DNA of 64,000 nt, taken from CAZXWN01 sp964644695 [NCBI: uncultured bacterium] (lineage in GTDB: Bacteria > UBP4 > UBA4092). The notes under the pieces were generated by a model. It searched no databases. It worked only from the letters and a program-made list of their open reading frames with translations, and had not been told where the DNA came from. Position numbers and translations under genes: made by a program. Each line of letters opens with the position of its first letter. Position 1 is the stretch's first letter. Positions 26,082-36,001 of the stretch are shown here, piece after piece. The DNA is taken from contig CAZXWN010000013.1 of the NCBI GenBank assembly GCA_964644695.1, positions 1 through 64,000 of the forward strand, in the 5' to 3' direction.

Positions 26082-27197
26082 ATGCGTCTCAAAATCCTGT
26101 ATTCCCTCAGTGTCATTATTCTTTTTGCTTTTCATTCATCCTGGGCAGCCACAAAAGAGGAGCTGTTTATCGAGGTAAACAACGGACAAACAGCCAATTT
26201 GGGCCTGATTAAGGATGGTCAGGGCACGGTAACGGAAGAAACAATACCAACCGATTCATCCAAGCCCTCTGTGTCTAAACAGTTTGCCTGGACACTGGTC
26301 GGTGACAAGGGAAAGTTAAAAATGAATTATAAGTACCAGTTGAAAGACAAAATCCTGAGTCAGGGCAATTCCATTCAAATATGGAATCCAGAGTTTAAGG
26401 TAAATAATGTCGATAATGATGTTGTCGAGATTGATAATCCTTCCAACGATACCCACTGGCTGACGTTTAAGCCTTTGGGATATGGCGTATCTTTCGCAGG
26501 AATGACACTCACCGAATTTGAGACTTTCTTGTTCTCAAATGCCGGCTCCATTGAATCAATCAAAGAAGAAATGACCAATGGAAAAAGAATGATTGTTCTT
26601 ACCCGGGTGATGTCAGATTCAAACTATATGACCTTCTGGATTGACCCAGCCCAAGGATACTGTATTGTAAAAGAAGAAGCTCGGTTTAATGAAGACCCAC
26701 CTTATTTAACAGGTGAGTACACCTATAAGAAATATCCTGTTGCCGGCACTTCACAGGCGATTTGGTATCCAACCGTCCTTAAAACAACCTCTTTTGATGA
26801 AAAAAGAAATATAACCGAAACAATGACACGCCTTTTCACTAATACCCGATTCAATCTTTCCCTGCCTGAATCAGAAGCTGACGAAAAATGGAAACCAGGT
26901 GCTATGCTCAAAGACTCAAGAACTAACCCTCCCAATGTCTATACCATCAAAAACCCTGCCACCACCGCTGAGATCCTGAATGGCCAGGAAGCCAAAGTCG
27001 CATTAACCCCTGGAAAGGATAGTATTACAGTTACCACCCTTCCCAATGGACAAACAGTTATAACCAAAGGGATCCCTGATACCCAGAATACAAAAACGAA
27101 GAACAATAATACCCTATTTTGGATAATTGGGGGCGTTCTAGTTATTAGTGGCCTGCTGGGTGGGTTTATATTAAGAAAACGTAAAAAAACGGCTTAA
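26082..27197 (+). CDS. Secreted protein with C-terminal membrane anchor, unknown function
   Basis: The 371-residue product has a signal peptide (MRLKILYSLSVIILFAFHSSWA), a beta-rich exterior domain of about 240 residues, a Thr/Asn-rich stretch and a terminal membrane helix (LFWIIGGVLVISGLLGGFI) followed by LRKRKK. That tail holds the domain outside the inner membrane. No family was recognised. The exterior domain with its repeated strand-turn patterns could be a lipid-binding or LolA-like fold, but this is a guess. A terminator follows. Confidence 0.65.
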   Translation: MRLKILYSLSVIILFAFHSSWAATKEELFIEVNNGQTANLGLIKDGQGTVTEETIPTDSSKPSVSKQFAWTLVGDKGKLKMNYKYQLKDKILSQGNSIQIWNPEFKVNNVDNDVVEIDNPSNDTHWLTFKPLGYGVSFAGMTLTEFETFLFSNAGSIESIKEEMTNGKRMIVLTRVMSDSNYMTFWIDPAQGYCIVKEEARFNEDPPYLTGEYTYKKYPVAGTSQAIWYPTVLKTTSFDEKRNITETMTRLFTNTRFNLSLPESEADEKWKPGAMLKDSRTNPPNVYTIKNPATTAEILNGQEAKVALTPGKDSITVTTLPNGQTVITKGIPDTQNTKTKNNNTLFWIIGGVLVISGLLGGFILRKRKKTA

Positions 27198-27220
27198 CTT
27201 TTAGACTGTAAACTGTTTTC

Positions 27221-27254
27221 AAAACCACTGACTCTACAAAGAGTCGGTGGTTTT
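27221..27254 (+). terminator. Intrinsic terminator
   Basis: AAAACCACTGACTC and GAGTCGGTGGTTTT form a 14-base stem with a wobble pair and a 6-base loop, followed by CTTATT. Confidence 0.85.
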
Positions 27255-27405
27255 CTTATTCATTTAGCTATTAATACAATTCATTACTAGATTTATGTGT
27301 GATTCATAGTAAAAAGAGCTACATTTCAAACATTGACCCAAGAGCCTTGATGGGGGATAATTTGGAACAGATTACCCTTAATAATTAGCGGGATGGAGTA
27401 TATAA

Positions 27406-30400
27406 ATGCGTTCAAAATGGATGACTTTGTTATTTGCAGTACTGTGTTTAACCTCAATTGTCTCACTGGCTTCCGCCAGTAATTCTTCCTATGTGGCCGA
27501 TAATATGCAGGCCATCAGTCAGGCCCCCGGGAGTGGCAACTGTGCCGCTTTCAGTGATGGTTATGTCTGGTTGGGCCATGAGTCAGGATTAATGGTCTTT
27601 GATACCGACCCTATTACCAGTACCCATATTGTTAAAAACCACATCCTTCAGGCTCCCGTCAAAGGACTGGCTATCAGCGGCAACACTTTATTGATTGCGA
27701 CCGATGGCGATGGCCTTCACCTTTGGGATATCACCAACAATGAGGCCCCGGTGGTGAAGGGCCGGTTTGTTATTTCGGGCAGTGAGGCCGGCCGGCGGTA
27801 CATCGGTGTCAAAGTATTGGGGAATTATGCCTATCTACTCAATAACAATAACCAGGTGGTCATTGTAAATATCTCTACCCCAACCAATCCCGTCTATGTA
27901 GATACTGTTTCCTCTGCCAATATGACCCGTTTTGATATTGATACGGCGCGGGCTATCCTGGCCGGGACAAATAATAAGACTCTCCAAATATACAATCTTG
28001 CATCTCCTACAGTCCCCACCTTCACCTATCAGACGACTCTCTCCAATAACCTTTATGATGTCATCTTTAAGGGCAACTACCTGTATGTCGGCGGGGATAC
28101 TCAGGGTTTAATGGCGTGGAACCTGACCAACCTGAACACCCCCAGTATTGCCACCAGTTATAAGACTCCGGCCAATGCGCGCCTCATCTGTCTGGCCATG
28201 GGAACCAGTTTATTTGTCACCGGGAACTATTCGACCCCCTCAGTCCAACGCTTCAATATCCAGGGTTCATCTATCGCCAAACTTGGGCCTGGGATTGAGA
28301 TACCCGAGGGTCCCCAATCAGGTCTTTATGCCAATCAATCCGGTTTTCTCTTCCTGGCGCAGCAGGGAAAAGGCAATACCGTCATTGTCCCTAATAATGT
28401 TTACAAAATCTCCGGCTCCATCTGGGCTCCCTTCTCTGTCGTAACCATCTTACGGATGGCAGGGACCCCAAGCGCTGTGGCAGTCAGTGGGGATTATGGA
28501 TTCAGTAACGATGTTGATTATGGTGTGGATCCCGTAAACTTCACCGTACTATCTGTCCCCCAGCCGGGAACACAATACAAAAACAATCATCCGGGTCTCG
28601 ATTTAGCCAACTATGGGGCTTACCTCTATCAAACCAATACGGCCAAGCAGCTTCAGGTTTACGGTATCAGTGACCCCATGTCACCGTCTTCGGGTACTTC
28701 CCTGACTCTGACCAGCCCGGGGACCCGAATCAAAGTAAAAGACTCCTGGTTATATGTGGCCCTGAAAGAAGGATTGAAGACATATAATCTATCCAGTCCT
28801 TCCAATCCCTCCGCTTCCGGAACCTATACCGACTCACGCAACACCACGGCGCGTGCTCTGGCGGTCACAGATTCTTTTGCCTATCTAGCCAATGAAAATA
28901 ATGACCTGGTCATCGTTGATATTACTCAAAAGAATAATCCCTATGAACGGTGGCGGTATTCTTTTGGGTCCAATATGATTCGTGCGGCGGCTGGCCTGGG
29001 TGAATGGGTCTATCTGAAACAAGACCCCAACAAGCTCGTCATAGGACGATTTAATCCTTCGGTGGGCTTCAGTATCCTGACTTCTGTAACTGTGAATGGA
29101 TGGACTTCCGGTCCCGCAGACTTCAACTTCTATAATAATATACTCATCACCGCAGCGGATATGGATGGACTTCGGGCCTTCTCTTTAGGTCAGGACTCTG
29201 CCAGTCCGGTCCAAATCGCAGCTTATCAGCAGGAAAAAGGCTTCGACCGAGTCGTTGTAGCAAACAACCGATTCTATGCTTCCCGGGGGAATTCGGGGAT
29301 AACCGTCATTGAACCCCTGGGACCTGATGCCGACTTCACCGCTCAAACATATCTTAATCAGAGTGGACAAGCCGAACTGCGTTTCCTGCCCTTACAAAAA
29401 GGGTTTGGTGTTCCCACTACTTACGTTTGGGATACGGGTTCTGGTTATAATGTTACCGAATCCACTCCGACCCTGAATAAGACCTTCTCGTATTATGAAT
29501 CGATTGGTCTGATAGCCAAAACCACTCTTGGGGATGCCACGGTCCGTAAACAGGTTTATTGGAGTCGGAATCCTTTCCATGCCCCCAACCTTAAGATGTT
29601 TTTGGGGACAGGTTATTCTAACGCTTTCAACCTGAATCTATATCTGACTGAGAACCATCCCGGGTCTAACTGGACAGTGTTGCAGAACTTTAATAATTTG
29701 GCTTCCGTTGACCCGGAAACCGGTATTGTTTCCCAGCAGGCATACAGTCAACCCACATCAGGATTGAATCTGTTCTCCACTGTAGTCTCCACAGATACCA
29801 AGATAGAAGCCACCTTATACTCCAGTTATTTCAAGTATGCTTCTACCTTAATGGAACAACTTCCGACTTACGGATTTAATTCCGGAGTACCTTTCCTGGT
29901 GGACCTGCGGCAGTATGTCAAAGATTCCAGCGGTCTGGTGAATCCCGGCAGTTTTACATCTGAAGAGTCTCTCCTCAGACCCGGGGGAGCCGGTTATGAC
30001 AATTACACCTGCCGGTGGGTTTCTCCGGGGGTCGTCGAGGTAACCGCTACCGATAAGTATTCTCACGAAATCAGACTAGTGGCTTCTAAGGATAGTACTG
30101 CACCCTTTGAAGACCAGGACCAGGAATCTTTTTATATCTCCCCGAATCTGTTACCGGGGGGGCAGTGTTTAAGTTATACCCAGATTACGGCTACCTGGGC
30201 AACCGAAGGTATGGCGGGACTGACAATTCCCACCGTCGGGTATGAACCAGATTACTCAGACAGCACCGGCGATGTCCGGACGAACTCCATGTCCTTCGTG
30301 TTCAGTGGAGAACAGCAGGGCGCCAAACTCACCTCCCGATTTGATCAGATGATCCCCGGAGCCGCCAGTCAGTGGTTCAAACTTCGGGCTGAAGTGTGTG

Positions 30401-31233
30401 CAATCAGACCCCATAACACTTGGGAATTCCAACTGTATCACTATAATGAAACCTCAGAGGGTGATTACCGGATGGATATTTCCACAAACATTCTGTTTGG
30501 GGTGTCCACCATCTGGAGCACCGTTGAAATACCCTTATATGCCAATTCCTCTGGAAGAATATATCCTCAGATCATCATTAAGAATAACGGACAGTCAGGC
30601 ACTCTATTAGTCCGGAATATCCAGGTGATTAAGTACCTGCCCAATACCATGTGGGATCGGTACAACCCCCGATATGGATATGGGTATGGAGTGTTCACAA
30701 CCTTTGGGTCAGGCATTCCCGGCTGGGCCACGGATTTACCGGATTCCAGTGTTGTCGGATTACCCGCCATCACCTTGGACACGAATAATAAACAAGCGAC
30801 TTTAGGGTTTACCGGAGTCTCATCCGGCGTAACCTCTAAAGGAATCAAAGCAACCGCAAACAATGCTGCCCCCGGGACCGTCTGGACTCCTGCAGGGATT
30901 TCAGGCCGTGAAGTAGGTGTCGTACTGGACTTTGACCTGAATGGTTCTTTCAATACTTTTGGGTCCCTGATGCTGCTGGCAGTGTATGGCGTACAAAATC
31001 CAGGTCAATTTGATTTTGTGACCCCTCCGGGTCAGTTAATGGCTCTGGCGCAATTCGGTAAACTGATTGAGGGTCCTCAGTACCTGTTAGCACCGGGACG
31101 AAATCCCTATTATCAGACGCAATGGATTGTTAAGTCCGATGTCCCCGGTGATGTGGTTCTGAAAAAGGCAGACTTCATCCGTGAACCAGACCCGCTGCAT
31201 TTTGGAGACGCATTCTATATGACACTGGACTAA
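27406..31233 (+). CDS. Giant secreted beta-propeller protein with shared C-terminal module
   Basis: The 1,275-residue protein has a signal peptide (MRSKWMTLLFAVLCLTSIVSLASA). Residues about 30-640 carry LVIVD-type propeller repeats (NNQVVIVNIS, NDLVIVDIT, and repeated YLYxxx blocks), in two sets. Residues 640-722 look like a PKD domain (TYVWDTGSG). From about 723 begins a module of some 550 residues also found in the proteins at 58997 and 62333; shared landmarks are a KMF opening, VSQ-AY-PTSG, a FGVPTTW-IDIP-like strand (here FGVSTIWSTVEIP), and a final GQL-A-AQFG-YL-AP segment. Function is unknown; the propeller suggests extracellular binding. Confidence 0.75.
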   Translation: MRSKWMTLLFAVLCLTSIVSLASASNSSYVADNMQAISQAPGSGNCAAFSDGYVWLGHESGLMVFDTDPITSTHIVKNHILQAPVKGLAISGNTLLIATDGDGLHLWDITNNEAPVVKGRFVISGSEAGRRYIGVKVLGNYAYLLNNNNQVVIVNISTPTNPVYVDTVSSANMTRFDIDTARAILAGTNNKTLQIYNLASPTVPTFTYQTTLSNNLYDVIFKGNYLYVGGDTQGLMAWNLTNLNTPSIATSYKTPANARLICLAMGTSLFVTGNYSTPSVQRFNIQGSSIAKLGPGIEIPEGPQSGLYANQSGFLFLAQQGKGNTVIVPNNVYKISGSIWAPFSVVTILRMAGTPSAVAVSGDYGFSNDVDYGVDPVNFTVLSVPQPGTQYKNNHPGLDLANYGAYLYQTNTAKQLQVYGISDPMSPSSGTSLTLTSPGTRIKVKDSWLYVALKEGLKTYNLSSPSNPSASGTYTDSRNTTARALAVTDSFAYLANENNDLVIVDITQKNNPYERWRYSFGSNMIRAAAGLGEWVYLKQDPNKLVIGRFNPSVGFSILTSVTVNGWTSGPADFNFYNNILITAADMDGLRAFSLGQDSASPVQIAAYQQEKGFDRVVVANNRFYASRGNSGITVIEPLGPDADFTAQTYLNQSGQAELRFLPLQKGFGVPTTYVWDTGSGYNVTESTPTLNKTFSYYESIGLIAKTTLGDATVRKQVYWSRNPFHAPNLKMFLGTGYSNAFNLNLYLTENHPGSNWTVLQNFNNLASVDPETGIVSQQAYSQPTSGLNLFSTVVSTDTKIEATLYSSYFKYASTLMEQLPTYGFNSGVPFLVDLRQYVKDSSGLVNPGSFTSEESLLRPGGAGYDNYTCRWVSPGVVEVTATDKYSHEIRLVASKDSTAPFEDQDQESFYISPNLLPGGQCLSYTQITATWATEGMAGLTIPTVGYEPDYSDSTGDVRTNSMSFVFSGEQQGAKLTSRFDQMIPGAASQWFKLRAEVCAIRPHNTWEFQLYHYNETSEGDYRMDISTNILFGVSTIWSTVEIPLYANSSGRIYPQIIIKNNGQSGTLLVRNIQVIKYLPNTMWDRYNPRYGYGYGVFTTFGSGIPGWATDLPDSSVVGLPAITLDTNNKQATLGFTGVSSGVTSKGIKATANNAAPGTVWTPAGISGREVGVVLDFDLNGSFNTFGSLMLLAVYGVQNPGQFDFVTPPGQLMALAQFGKLIEGPQYLLAPGRNPYYQTQWIVKSDVPGDVVLKKADFIREPDPLHFGDAFYMTLD

Positions 31234-31258
31234 TCTTTTTAGACAAGAGATTACTCAT

Positions 31259-31286
31259 AAAGCCCTCTCCAAATGGGGAGGGCTTT
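31259..31286 (+). terminator. Intrinsic terminator
   Basis: AAAGCCCTCTCC pairs with GGGGAGGGCTTT around AAAT, with one wobble, and is followed by a T-rich tail. Confidence 0.85.
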
Positions 31287-31357
31287 TGTTTTATTTGCTC
31301 TTTCGGGGCAATGCCCGTAAAATGACAGGCAGGAAAGGTACCCGGAGGAGAAGATAC

Positions 31358-32578
31358 ATGAACAGATGGACCTTGTGTTTCGTTGTGATGTTGTTGGTTG
31401 TGACTGGAGCGGTGGCGGAACCCCGGATCAAACTGGGGGTGGATATGTTACAGGTGAATGGCGGGGATTTATTAAAGGGGAAACGAGTGGGATTGATAAC
31501 CAATCTATCCGGGGTTAATTCCAAACTGGAATCCACGATAGATGTGATCAATTCGTTTTCGGGAGTTACATTGACCTGCCTGTTTGGTCCGGAGCATGGA
31601 ATACGGGGTTCGGTTTATGCCGGAGAGAAAGTAAAGACCATGCTGGATGAGAGAACCGGGATTCCTGTTTATAGTTTGTATGGAAATATAAAGGCTCCCG
31701 ATGCGGCGATGATGAAACGCCTGGATGTTTTAGTATTTGATATTCAGGACATAGGGTCGCGGACCTATACCTATGTGTGGACGATGACAGAATGTATGAA
31801 AGCGGCCAAAAAATATAATAAAACATTTGTCGTATTGGACCGCCCCAATCCAATTAATGGACTGGTGGTTGAGGGAAATACAGTTGAAAAAGGATTTGAA
31901 TCCTCCATCGGCCGGTATCCTGTGGCTTATTGCCATGGGATGACGGTGGGTGAACTGGCATTATTCTGTAATACGGAATATGAGATTGGATGTGACTTAA
32001 GAGTTGTTCAGATGGAGGGATGGCAACGGTGGATGACCTGGAGTGATACCGGACTGGCCTGGACCCCGACATCACCCCATATCCCTGAAGATGACTCCTC
32101 ATGGTATTATCCAACGACGGGGATTTTCGGGGAGTTAAAGGTTATTAATCATGGGATTGGGTACACCCTGCCTTTTAAGGTGGTAGGTTCTACAACCTTC
32201 AGGGCATATGACCTGGCTTCCACCTTAAACAGTAAGAAGTTACCGGGGGTTTACTTCCAACCGTTCTGGTACACACCTTTCTATGGAAAACAGATAAATA
32301 TCCCGATGGAAGGGGTAAAAATCGTCATCACAGATACAAAAGTCTATCAACCGGTGAACACCGGATACCATATTATGGCGGTGATTCAGAAAATGTATCC
32401 GGCGGCGTATGAATGGAATACCAACAAAAGAGTCAAGAGTTTCGCCCTGGCAAACGGAACCGATAATATAAGGAAGATGTTGATAGCAGGGAAGTCAGCC
32501 GAGGAAATCATCGGCAGTTGGCAAAAGGATTTGGAGAAGTTCAAGGAAAAACGCGCCCAATACCTGATTTATCCCTAA
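31358..32578 (+). CDS. DUF1343 / NamZ-like exo-beta-N-acetylmuramidase
   Basis: The 406-residue protein has a signal peptide (MNRWTLCFVVMLLVVTGAVA) and the DUF1343 landmarks KRVGLITNLSG, CLFGPEHGIRG, VFDIQDIGSRTYTY, VVLDRPNPING and the later SHGMTVGEL-like segment CHGMTVGELALF. Members such as NamZ remove terminal N-acetylmuramic acid from peptidoglycan fragments, so it is probably periplasmic recycling. The ATG at 31358 is chosen because GGAGGAG at 31344-31350 precedes it and the signal peptide begins there; the longer frame from 31286 overlaps the preceding terminator. It is followed by its own terminator. Confidence 0.85.
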   Translation: MNRWTLCFVVMLLVVTGAVAEPRIKLGVDMLQVNGGDLLKGKRVGLITNLSGVNSKLESTIDVINSFSGVTLTCLFGPEHGIRGSVYAGEKVKTMLDERTGIPVYSLYGNIKAPDAAMMKRLDVLVFDIQDIGSRTYTYVWTMTECMKAAKKYNKTFVVLDRPNPINGLVVEGNTVEKGFESSIGRYPVAYCHGMTVGELALFCNTEYEIGCDLRVVQMEGWQRWMTWSDTGLAWTPTSPHIPEDDSSWYYPTTGIFGELKVINHGIGYTLPFKVVGSTTFRAYDLASTLNSKKLPGVYFQPFWYTPFYGKQINIPMEGVKIVITDTKVYQPVNTGYHIMAVIQKMYPAAYEWNTNKRVKSFALANGTDNIRKMLIAGKSAEEIIGSWQKDLEKFKEKRAQYLIYP

Positions 32579-32599
32579 AAATAAGATAAAAGAATGATT

Positions 32600-32627
32600 A
32601 AAGACCTGTCTTTGGGGACAGGTCTTT
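32600..32627 (+). terminator. Intrinsic terminator after DUF1343 gene
   Basis: AAAGACCTGTC and GACAGGTCTTT form a perfect 11-base stem with a 6-base loop followed by TTTT. Confidence 0.9.
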
Positions 32628-32671
32628 TTTTGTTGGATTGACATTTAGGGGAATCTGGAAGGAAGTAACCC

Positions 32672-32694
32672 ACCCGATTCGTATCTGCTTCGTT
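32672..32694 (+). repeat. TTCGT direct-repeat motif, copy D
   Basis: ACCCGATTCGT followed by ATCTGCTTCGTT gives two TTCGT half-sites 11 bases apart. It lies about 100 bases upstream of the small gene at 32798. Confidence 0.6.
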
Positions 32695-32797
32695 CCCTCA
32701 AAGGTGTCCACCGATAGGACAAAACGACAGCACCCCCTACCCGGTCAAACGTCAGAAGATGGATATACCCAACCGGGAAGAAAGGAGGTGATATGGA

Positions 32798-33139
32798 ATG
32801 GTCCCAATGGAAGTGATACTTAACCGGGTGTTAAGTCGTGTAACCGGATTGAAAGAGAAACCCTTACGGTTCCGGGTGTGGTTTGACCTGGTAAAGGAAA
32901 CCATCGAAGCCGTTGAAGATTTATCCCAACAGTGGGTAGAACTGGAGTCGGAAGAGAAGAAGAAACTGGCCCAGGATACTGTGGAATGGATATACCGAAA
33001 GGTTGGCCTGGATGTTCCGAAAGTGCCGCAATGGTTAGAAATCTGGCTGCTCCGAACCCTGACGGGGGTTCTGGTGGACGGGCTGGTAAGCCTCTACAAT
33101 GAAAAGGGGTGGTTTACCAAGACCCCAAAAGCCGCCTGA
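32798..33139 (+). CDS. Small protein of unknown function, phage-like
   Basis: The 113-residue product is helical and charged (DLVKETIEAVEDLSQQWVEL, SEEKKKLAQDTVEWIYRK), with a hydrophobic C-terminal part (WLEIWLLRTLTGVLVDGLVSLY). A near-perfect Shine-Dalgarno (AAGGAGGTGAT) lies at 32782-32792, 5 to 9 bases before the start, unusually strong for this window. No family recognised; it resembles small phage or mobile-element products in size and style. A second ATG at 32793 is out of frame. It is isolated, between a terminator and the epimerase gene. Confidence 0.55.
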   Translation: MVPMEVILNRVLSRVTGLKEKPLRFRVWFDLVKETIEAVEDLSQQWVELESEEKKKLAQDTVEWIYRKVGLDVPKVPQWLEIWLLRTLTGVLVDGLVSLYNEKGWFTKTPKAA

Positions 33140-33253
33140 TGAGTCTTCCCGGGCTGAATATTCAAATTCAGTCCGGGACTCTTTTACAGACAATTCATGC
33201 CTAATTCTGTTATTATATCGAAATCAATTATTTTAGTGCGGAGGCTATACCTT

Positions 33254-34207
33254 ATGAATGTTTTAATCACTGGAATCACCGGATTTGTCGGCAGTCATCT
33301 GGCTGAATATCTATTAAGCCGGGGTGATTGTACAGTATATGGCATGATGCGGTGGCGGTCCAAAACCGATAACATTGAACACATTAAAAACAAAATTAAC
33401 TTTATTGAATGTGACATGCGGGATTCAAGTTCCGTCGAAAAAGCCTTAGAAACCTGCAAACCCGAGAAAATATTCCACCTAGCGGCTCAGTCTTTTGTGC
33501 CGACTTCGTGGCATGCTCCCCAGGAGACCCTGACGACGAACATCGTAGGACAGTTGAATATTTTTGAAGCCTGCCGCTCTTTAGGTATTAATCCCTGGAT
33601 ACAGATTGCCTGTTCTTCTGAAGAATATGGAATGGTCCATTCGGATGAAGTTCCCATCAAGGAAACGAATCCCTTACGCCCCCTGTCTCCGTATGCGGTT
33701 TCCAAAGTCGGCCAGGATTTCTTAGGTTATCAATATTTCGCCTCCTACGGCCTGAAGATTGTCCGTACTCGCGGATTCAATCATACAGGACCCCGTCGTG
33801 GTGATGTCTTTGTCGAATCCACTTTTGCCAAACAGATTGCAGAGATTGAAAAGGGCAAGAAGGAACCTGTGATTGACCATGGTAATCTGGATGCCATCCG
33901 TGATTATACCGATGCCCGGGATATGGTCCGTGGGTATTGGCTGGCAACCGAGAAATGTGAGCCGGGTGAAGTGTACAATATTTGTACCGGCTGTGCCTGG
34001 AAGATTCAGGATTTACTGAATTATCTGTTAAGCAAGTCCACCGTAAAAGTGACCTTACGGGAAGATCCCAAACGGATGCGTCCGTCTGATGTCCCGGTCC
34101 TGATTGGCGATAACAGCAAGTTTGTCGCCGCCACTGGGTGGCAGCCAGAAATCAAGTTTGAACAGACTTTAGATGATTTACTGGAATACTGGCGCGCACG
34201 GGTCTAG
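33254..34207 (+). CDS. NAD-dependent epimerase/dehydratase, GDP-mannose 4,6-dehydratase family
   Basis: The 317-residue extended SDR protein shows GITGFVGSHLAEYL for NAD(P), HLAAQSFVPTSW, the catalytic ACSSEEYG serine block, and the YAVSK pair, with RGFNHTGPRRGDVF typical of the GDP-mannose 4,6-dehydratase group. It should convert a nucleotide sugar, probably GDP-mannose, to a 4-keto-6-deoxy form, feeding deoxysugars for surface glycans. The ATG at 33254 has CGGAGG nine bases upstream and begins with the usual MNVLITG; the frame from 33197 adds a non-family extension. A terminator follows, separating it from the glycosyltransferase. Confidence 0.85.
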   Translation: MNVLITGITGFVGSHLAEYLLSRGDCTVYGMMRWRSKTDNIEHIKNKINFIECDMRDSSSVEKALETCKPEKIFHLAAQSFVPTSWHAPQETLTTNIVGQLNIFEACRSLGINPWIQIACSSEEYGMVHSDEVPIKETNPLRPLSPYAVSKVGQDFLGYQYFASYGLKIVRTRGFNHTGPRRGDVFVESTFAKQIAEIEKGKKEPVIDHGNLDAIRDYTDARDMVRGYWLATEKCEPGEVYNICTGCAWKIQDLLNYLLSKSTVKVTLREDPKRMRPSDVPVLIGDNSKFVAATGWQPEIKFEQTLDDLLEYWRARV

Positions 34208-34227
34208 TAACTGACGAATTTTATCGA

Positions 34228-34252
34228 GAGGCCCGGGTAATATTCGGGCCTC
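34228..34252 (+). terminator. Intrinsic terminator after epimerase gene
   Basis: GAGGCCCG and CGGGCCTC form an 8-base stem with a 9-base loop followed by TTTTTT. The next gene's ribosome site comes only a few bases later. Confidence 0.8.
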
Positions 34253-34268
34253 TTTTTTATTGGAGATT

Positions 34269-35897
34269 ATGAACCGTCTATTGAACAGATTAATGCCCTA
34301 TCGATATGTTATCCTGGCTGTCCTGCTGGGAGTGGGAGTTTTTTATAATCAGGGCGTGATTCCTCTGGATGGGGAGGAACACCGCCGGGCTTTCGTTGCG
34401 ATTGAAATGATGTATCGAAATAACTGGATCGTTCCAACGATGATTGGAGATATCTATCGGGCAAAACCGCCATTGTTTGAATGGGTCTTGATGGGTGCGT
34501 ATCAGTTGTTTGGGAGTATGGAAGAATGGGTAGTCCGCATCCCCTCCAATGCAGCATTACTGGTTCTGGCGGGATTAACCGGATGGTGGTATCGCCGCCA
34601 TGTGGGGACCCGGATGGCATATTGGGCGGCGTTGATGGTGCCCACCAGTGTGGGGATTTTTTATAACTATTCTTTCCGTGGTGGAGAGATTGATTTCTTT
34701 TTCTCGATGTTGATGTTTGGGGCCATGGGTGGACTGTTTTATTTTGGTGAGCGCAAGCAATGGGGATTATTTTATCTCGTTCCTTTTACGCTGACGGCGT
34801 TGGCCTTTTTAGCCAAAGGTTTTCCTGCCCCTATTCATTTATATCTGACTCTGGCGGTATATATCTGGATGAAAGGTGATTGGAAACGGTTGTTTTCCGT
34901 TTGGCATTTTGTCGGGATGGCAGTGCTGCTGGGAATCACGGGAGGATATTTTTACATTTACAGCCAGCAGGCACCGGTCATGGATTATCTGCGGGTGTTA
35001 TGGGGAGAATCGAGCTCCAGAACAGTAGTTTCACACAATCCTTTTGGGCCTTTTTTCGATAATTTTTTGAAATTCCCGATACGGATACTTGTGGAAGTAT
35101 TACCGTGGTCCCTGATGGGATTGTGGTTTTTCAAGAAATCGGTTCGGGAAATGGTATGGAATCATCCCGCGTTGAAATATAGTGTTTTAGTCTTAGCCAT
35201 TAACCTACCCATTTACTGGATATCTCCGGGAACCTTGGCCAGAGTCCGTTATTTCTATCCGTTTTTGCCGTTTGCCATGGTCCTCATGGCCAGCTTATTA
35301 GAGAAACCTGAATCGTTACCTGAATGTGATGTGTGGTTGAAACGGGCGACTTTCGTTATGAGTCTGACCGGAGTGATAGCGGGTGTTGGGCTGGCAGGAT
35401 TTGGAATTGTTCATCATCAAGTTATTGGCGGGGTTGGATTGGTGGTGGCATTAACCGCCGCTATCGTCAGTCTCGGAGCCGGCTGGTATTATTACCGAAC
35501 CCGGGTCAGCAGCATCTTCCTGATGATGTTGATCTTAGTCACCCTGAGGTTTTCCATGGACAGTGTATATCTTCCTTACCGGGCAACCCACGGTGCGGAT
35601 GTTCGAGTTAAGAGACTTGCTGCTCGTATCTTGGAATTGGATCATGGCCGGCCACTGAGATATTGGGGTGGGACTATTGAGAAGCGGTATCCCAATTTAA
35701 GCCTGTTTTATTATCTGGAGAAACAAACCGGAAAAGTCGTTTACCGTGAGACCACACTGCGTCCTGGGGTGTTATATTTCAGCCATGAACTGGATGTCCC
35801 GAAACTCCCTATCCGAATATTAGAGACGATGACCTTGAAATATCGAACCATCGTTGTGTTTGAAGCCCTCTCCGAAAAAGAATCTGCAAATAATTAA
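34269..35897 (+). CDS. ArnT/PMT-like lipid-linked sugar glycosyltransferase (GT83/GT39 type)
   Basis: This 542-residue integral membrane protein has about ten or more membrane helices. The first loop holds GEEHRRAFVAIEMM and YRAKPPLFEW, the conserved acidic and KPPL-type motifs of ArnT and protein-mannosyl transferases that use polyprenyl-phosphate sugars at the periplasmic face. The C-terminal 60 residues form a soluble tail. Acceptor could be lipid A, glycan or protein; not shown. The ATG at 34269 is chosen as GGAG is seven bases upstream; the TTG at 34260 overlaps that site. Confidence 0.8.
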   Translation: MNRLLNRLMPYRYVILAVLLGVGVFYNQGVIPLDGEEHRRAFVAIEMMYRNNWIVPTMIGDIYRAKPPLFEWVLMGAYQLFGSMEEWVVRIPSNAALLVLAGLTGWWYRRHVGTRMAYWAALMVPTSVGIFYNYSFRGGEIDFFFSMLMFGAMGGLFYFGERKQWGLFYLVPFTLTALAFLAKGFPAPIHLYLTLAVYIWMKGDWKRLFSVWHFVGMAVLLGITGGYFYIYSQQAPVMDYLRVLWGESSSRTVVSHNPFGPFFDNFLKFPIRILVEVLPWSLMGLWFFKKSVREMVWNHPALKYSVLVLAINLPIYWISPGTLARVRYFYPFLPFAMVLMASLLEKPESLPECDVWLKRATFVMSLTGVIAGVGLAGFGIVHHQVIGGVGLVVALTAAIVSLGAGWYYYRTRVSSIFLMMLILVTLRFSMDSVYLPYRATHGADVRVKRLAARILELDHGRPLRYWGGTIEKRYPNLSLFYYLEKQTGKVVYRETTLRPGVLYFSHELDVPKLPIRILETMTLKYRTIVVFEALSEKESANN

Positions 35898-35907
35898 AGA
35901 TTCTTTT
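35876..35907 (+). terminator. Possible AT-rich terminator overlapping a stop codon
   Basis: AAAAGAATCT and AGATTCTTTT form a 10-base stem with a 12-base loop that contains the glycosyltransferase stop codon. GC content is low, so stability is uncertain. Confidence 0.45.
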
Positions 35908-36001
35908 ACCCAACATAAAATAGATGTGGGAGAATAATTTGACTTGTTGCGAATGACTCAATTTATTCCGACAAGTACAACTTATTCAGAGGTCAAAGAC
36001 A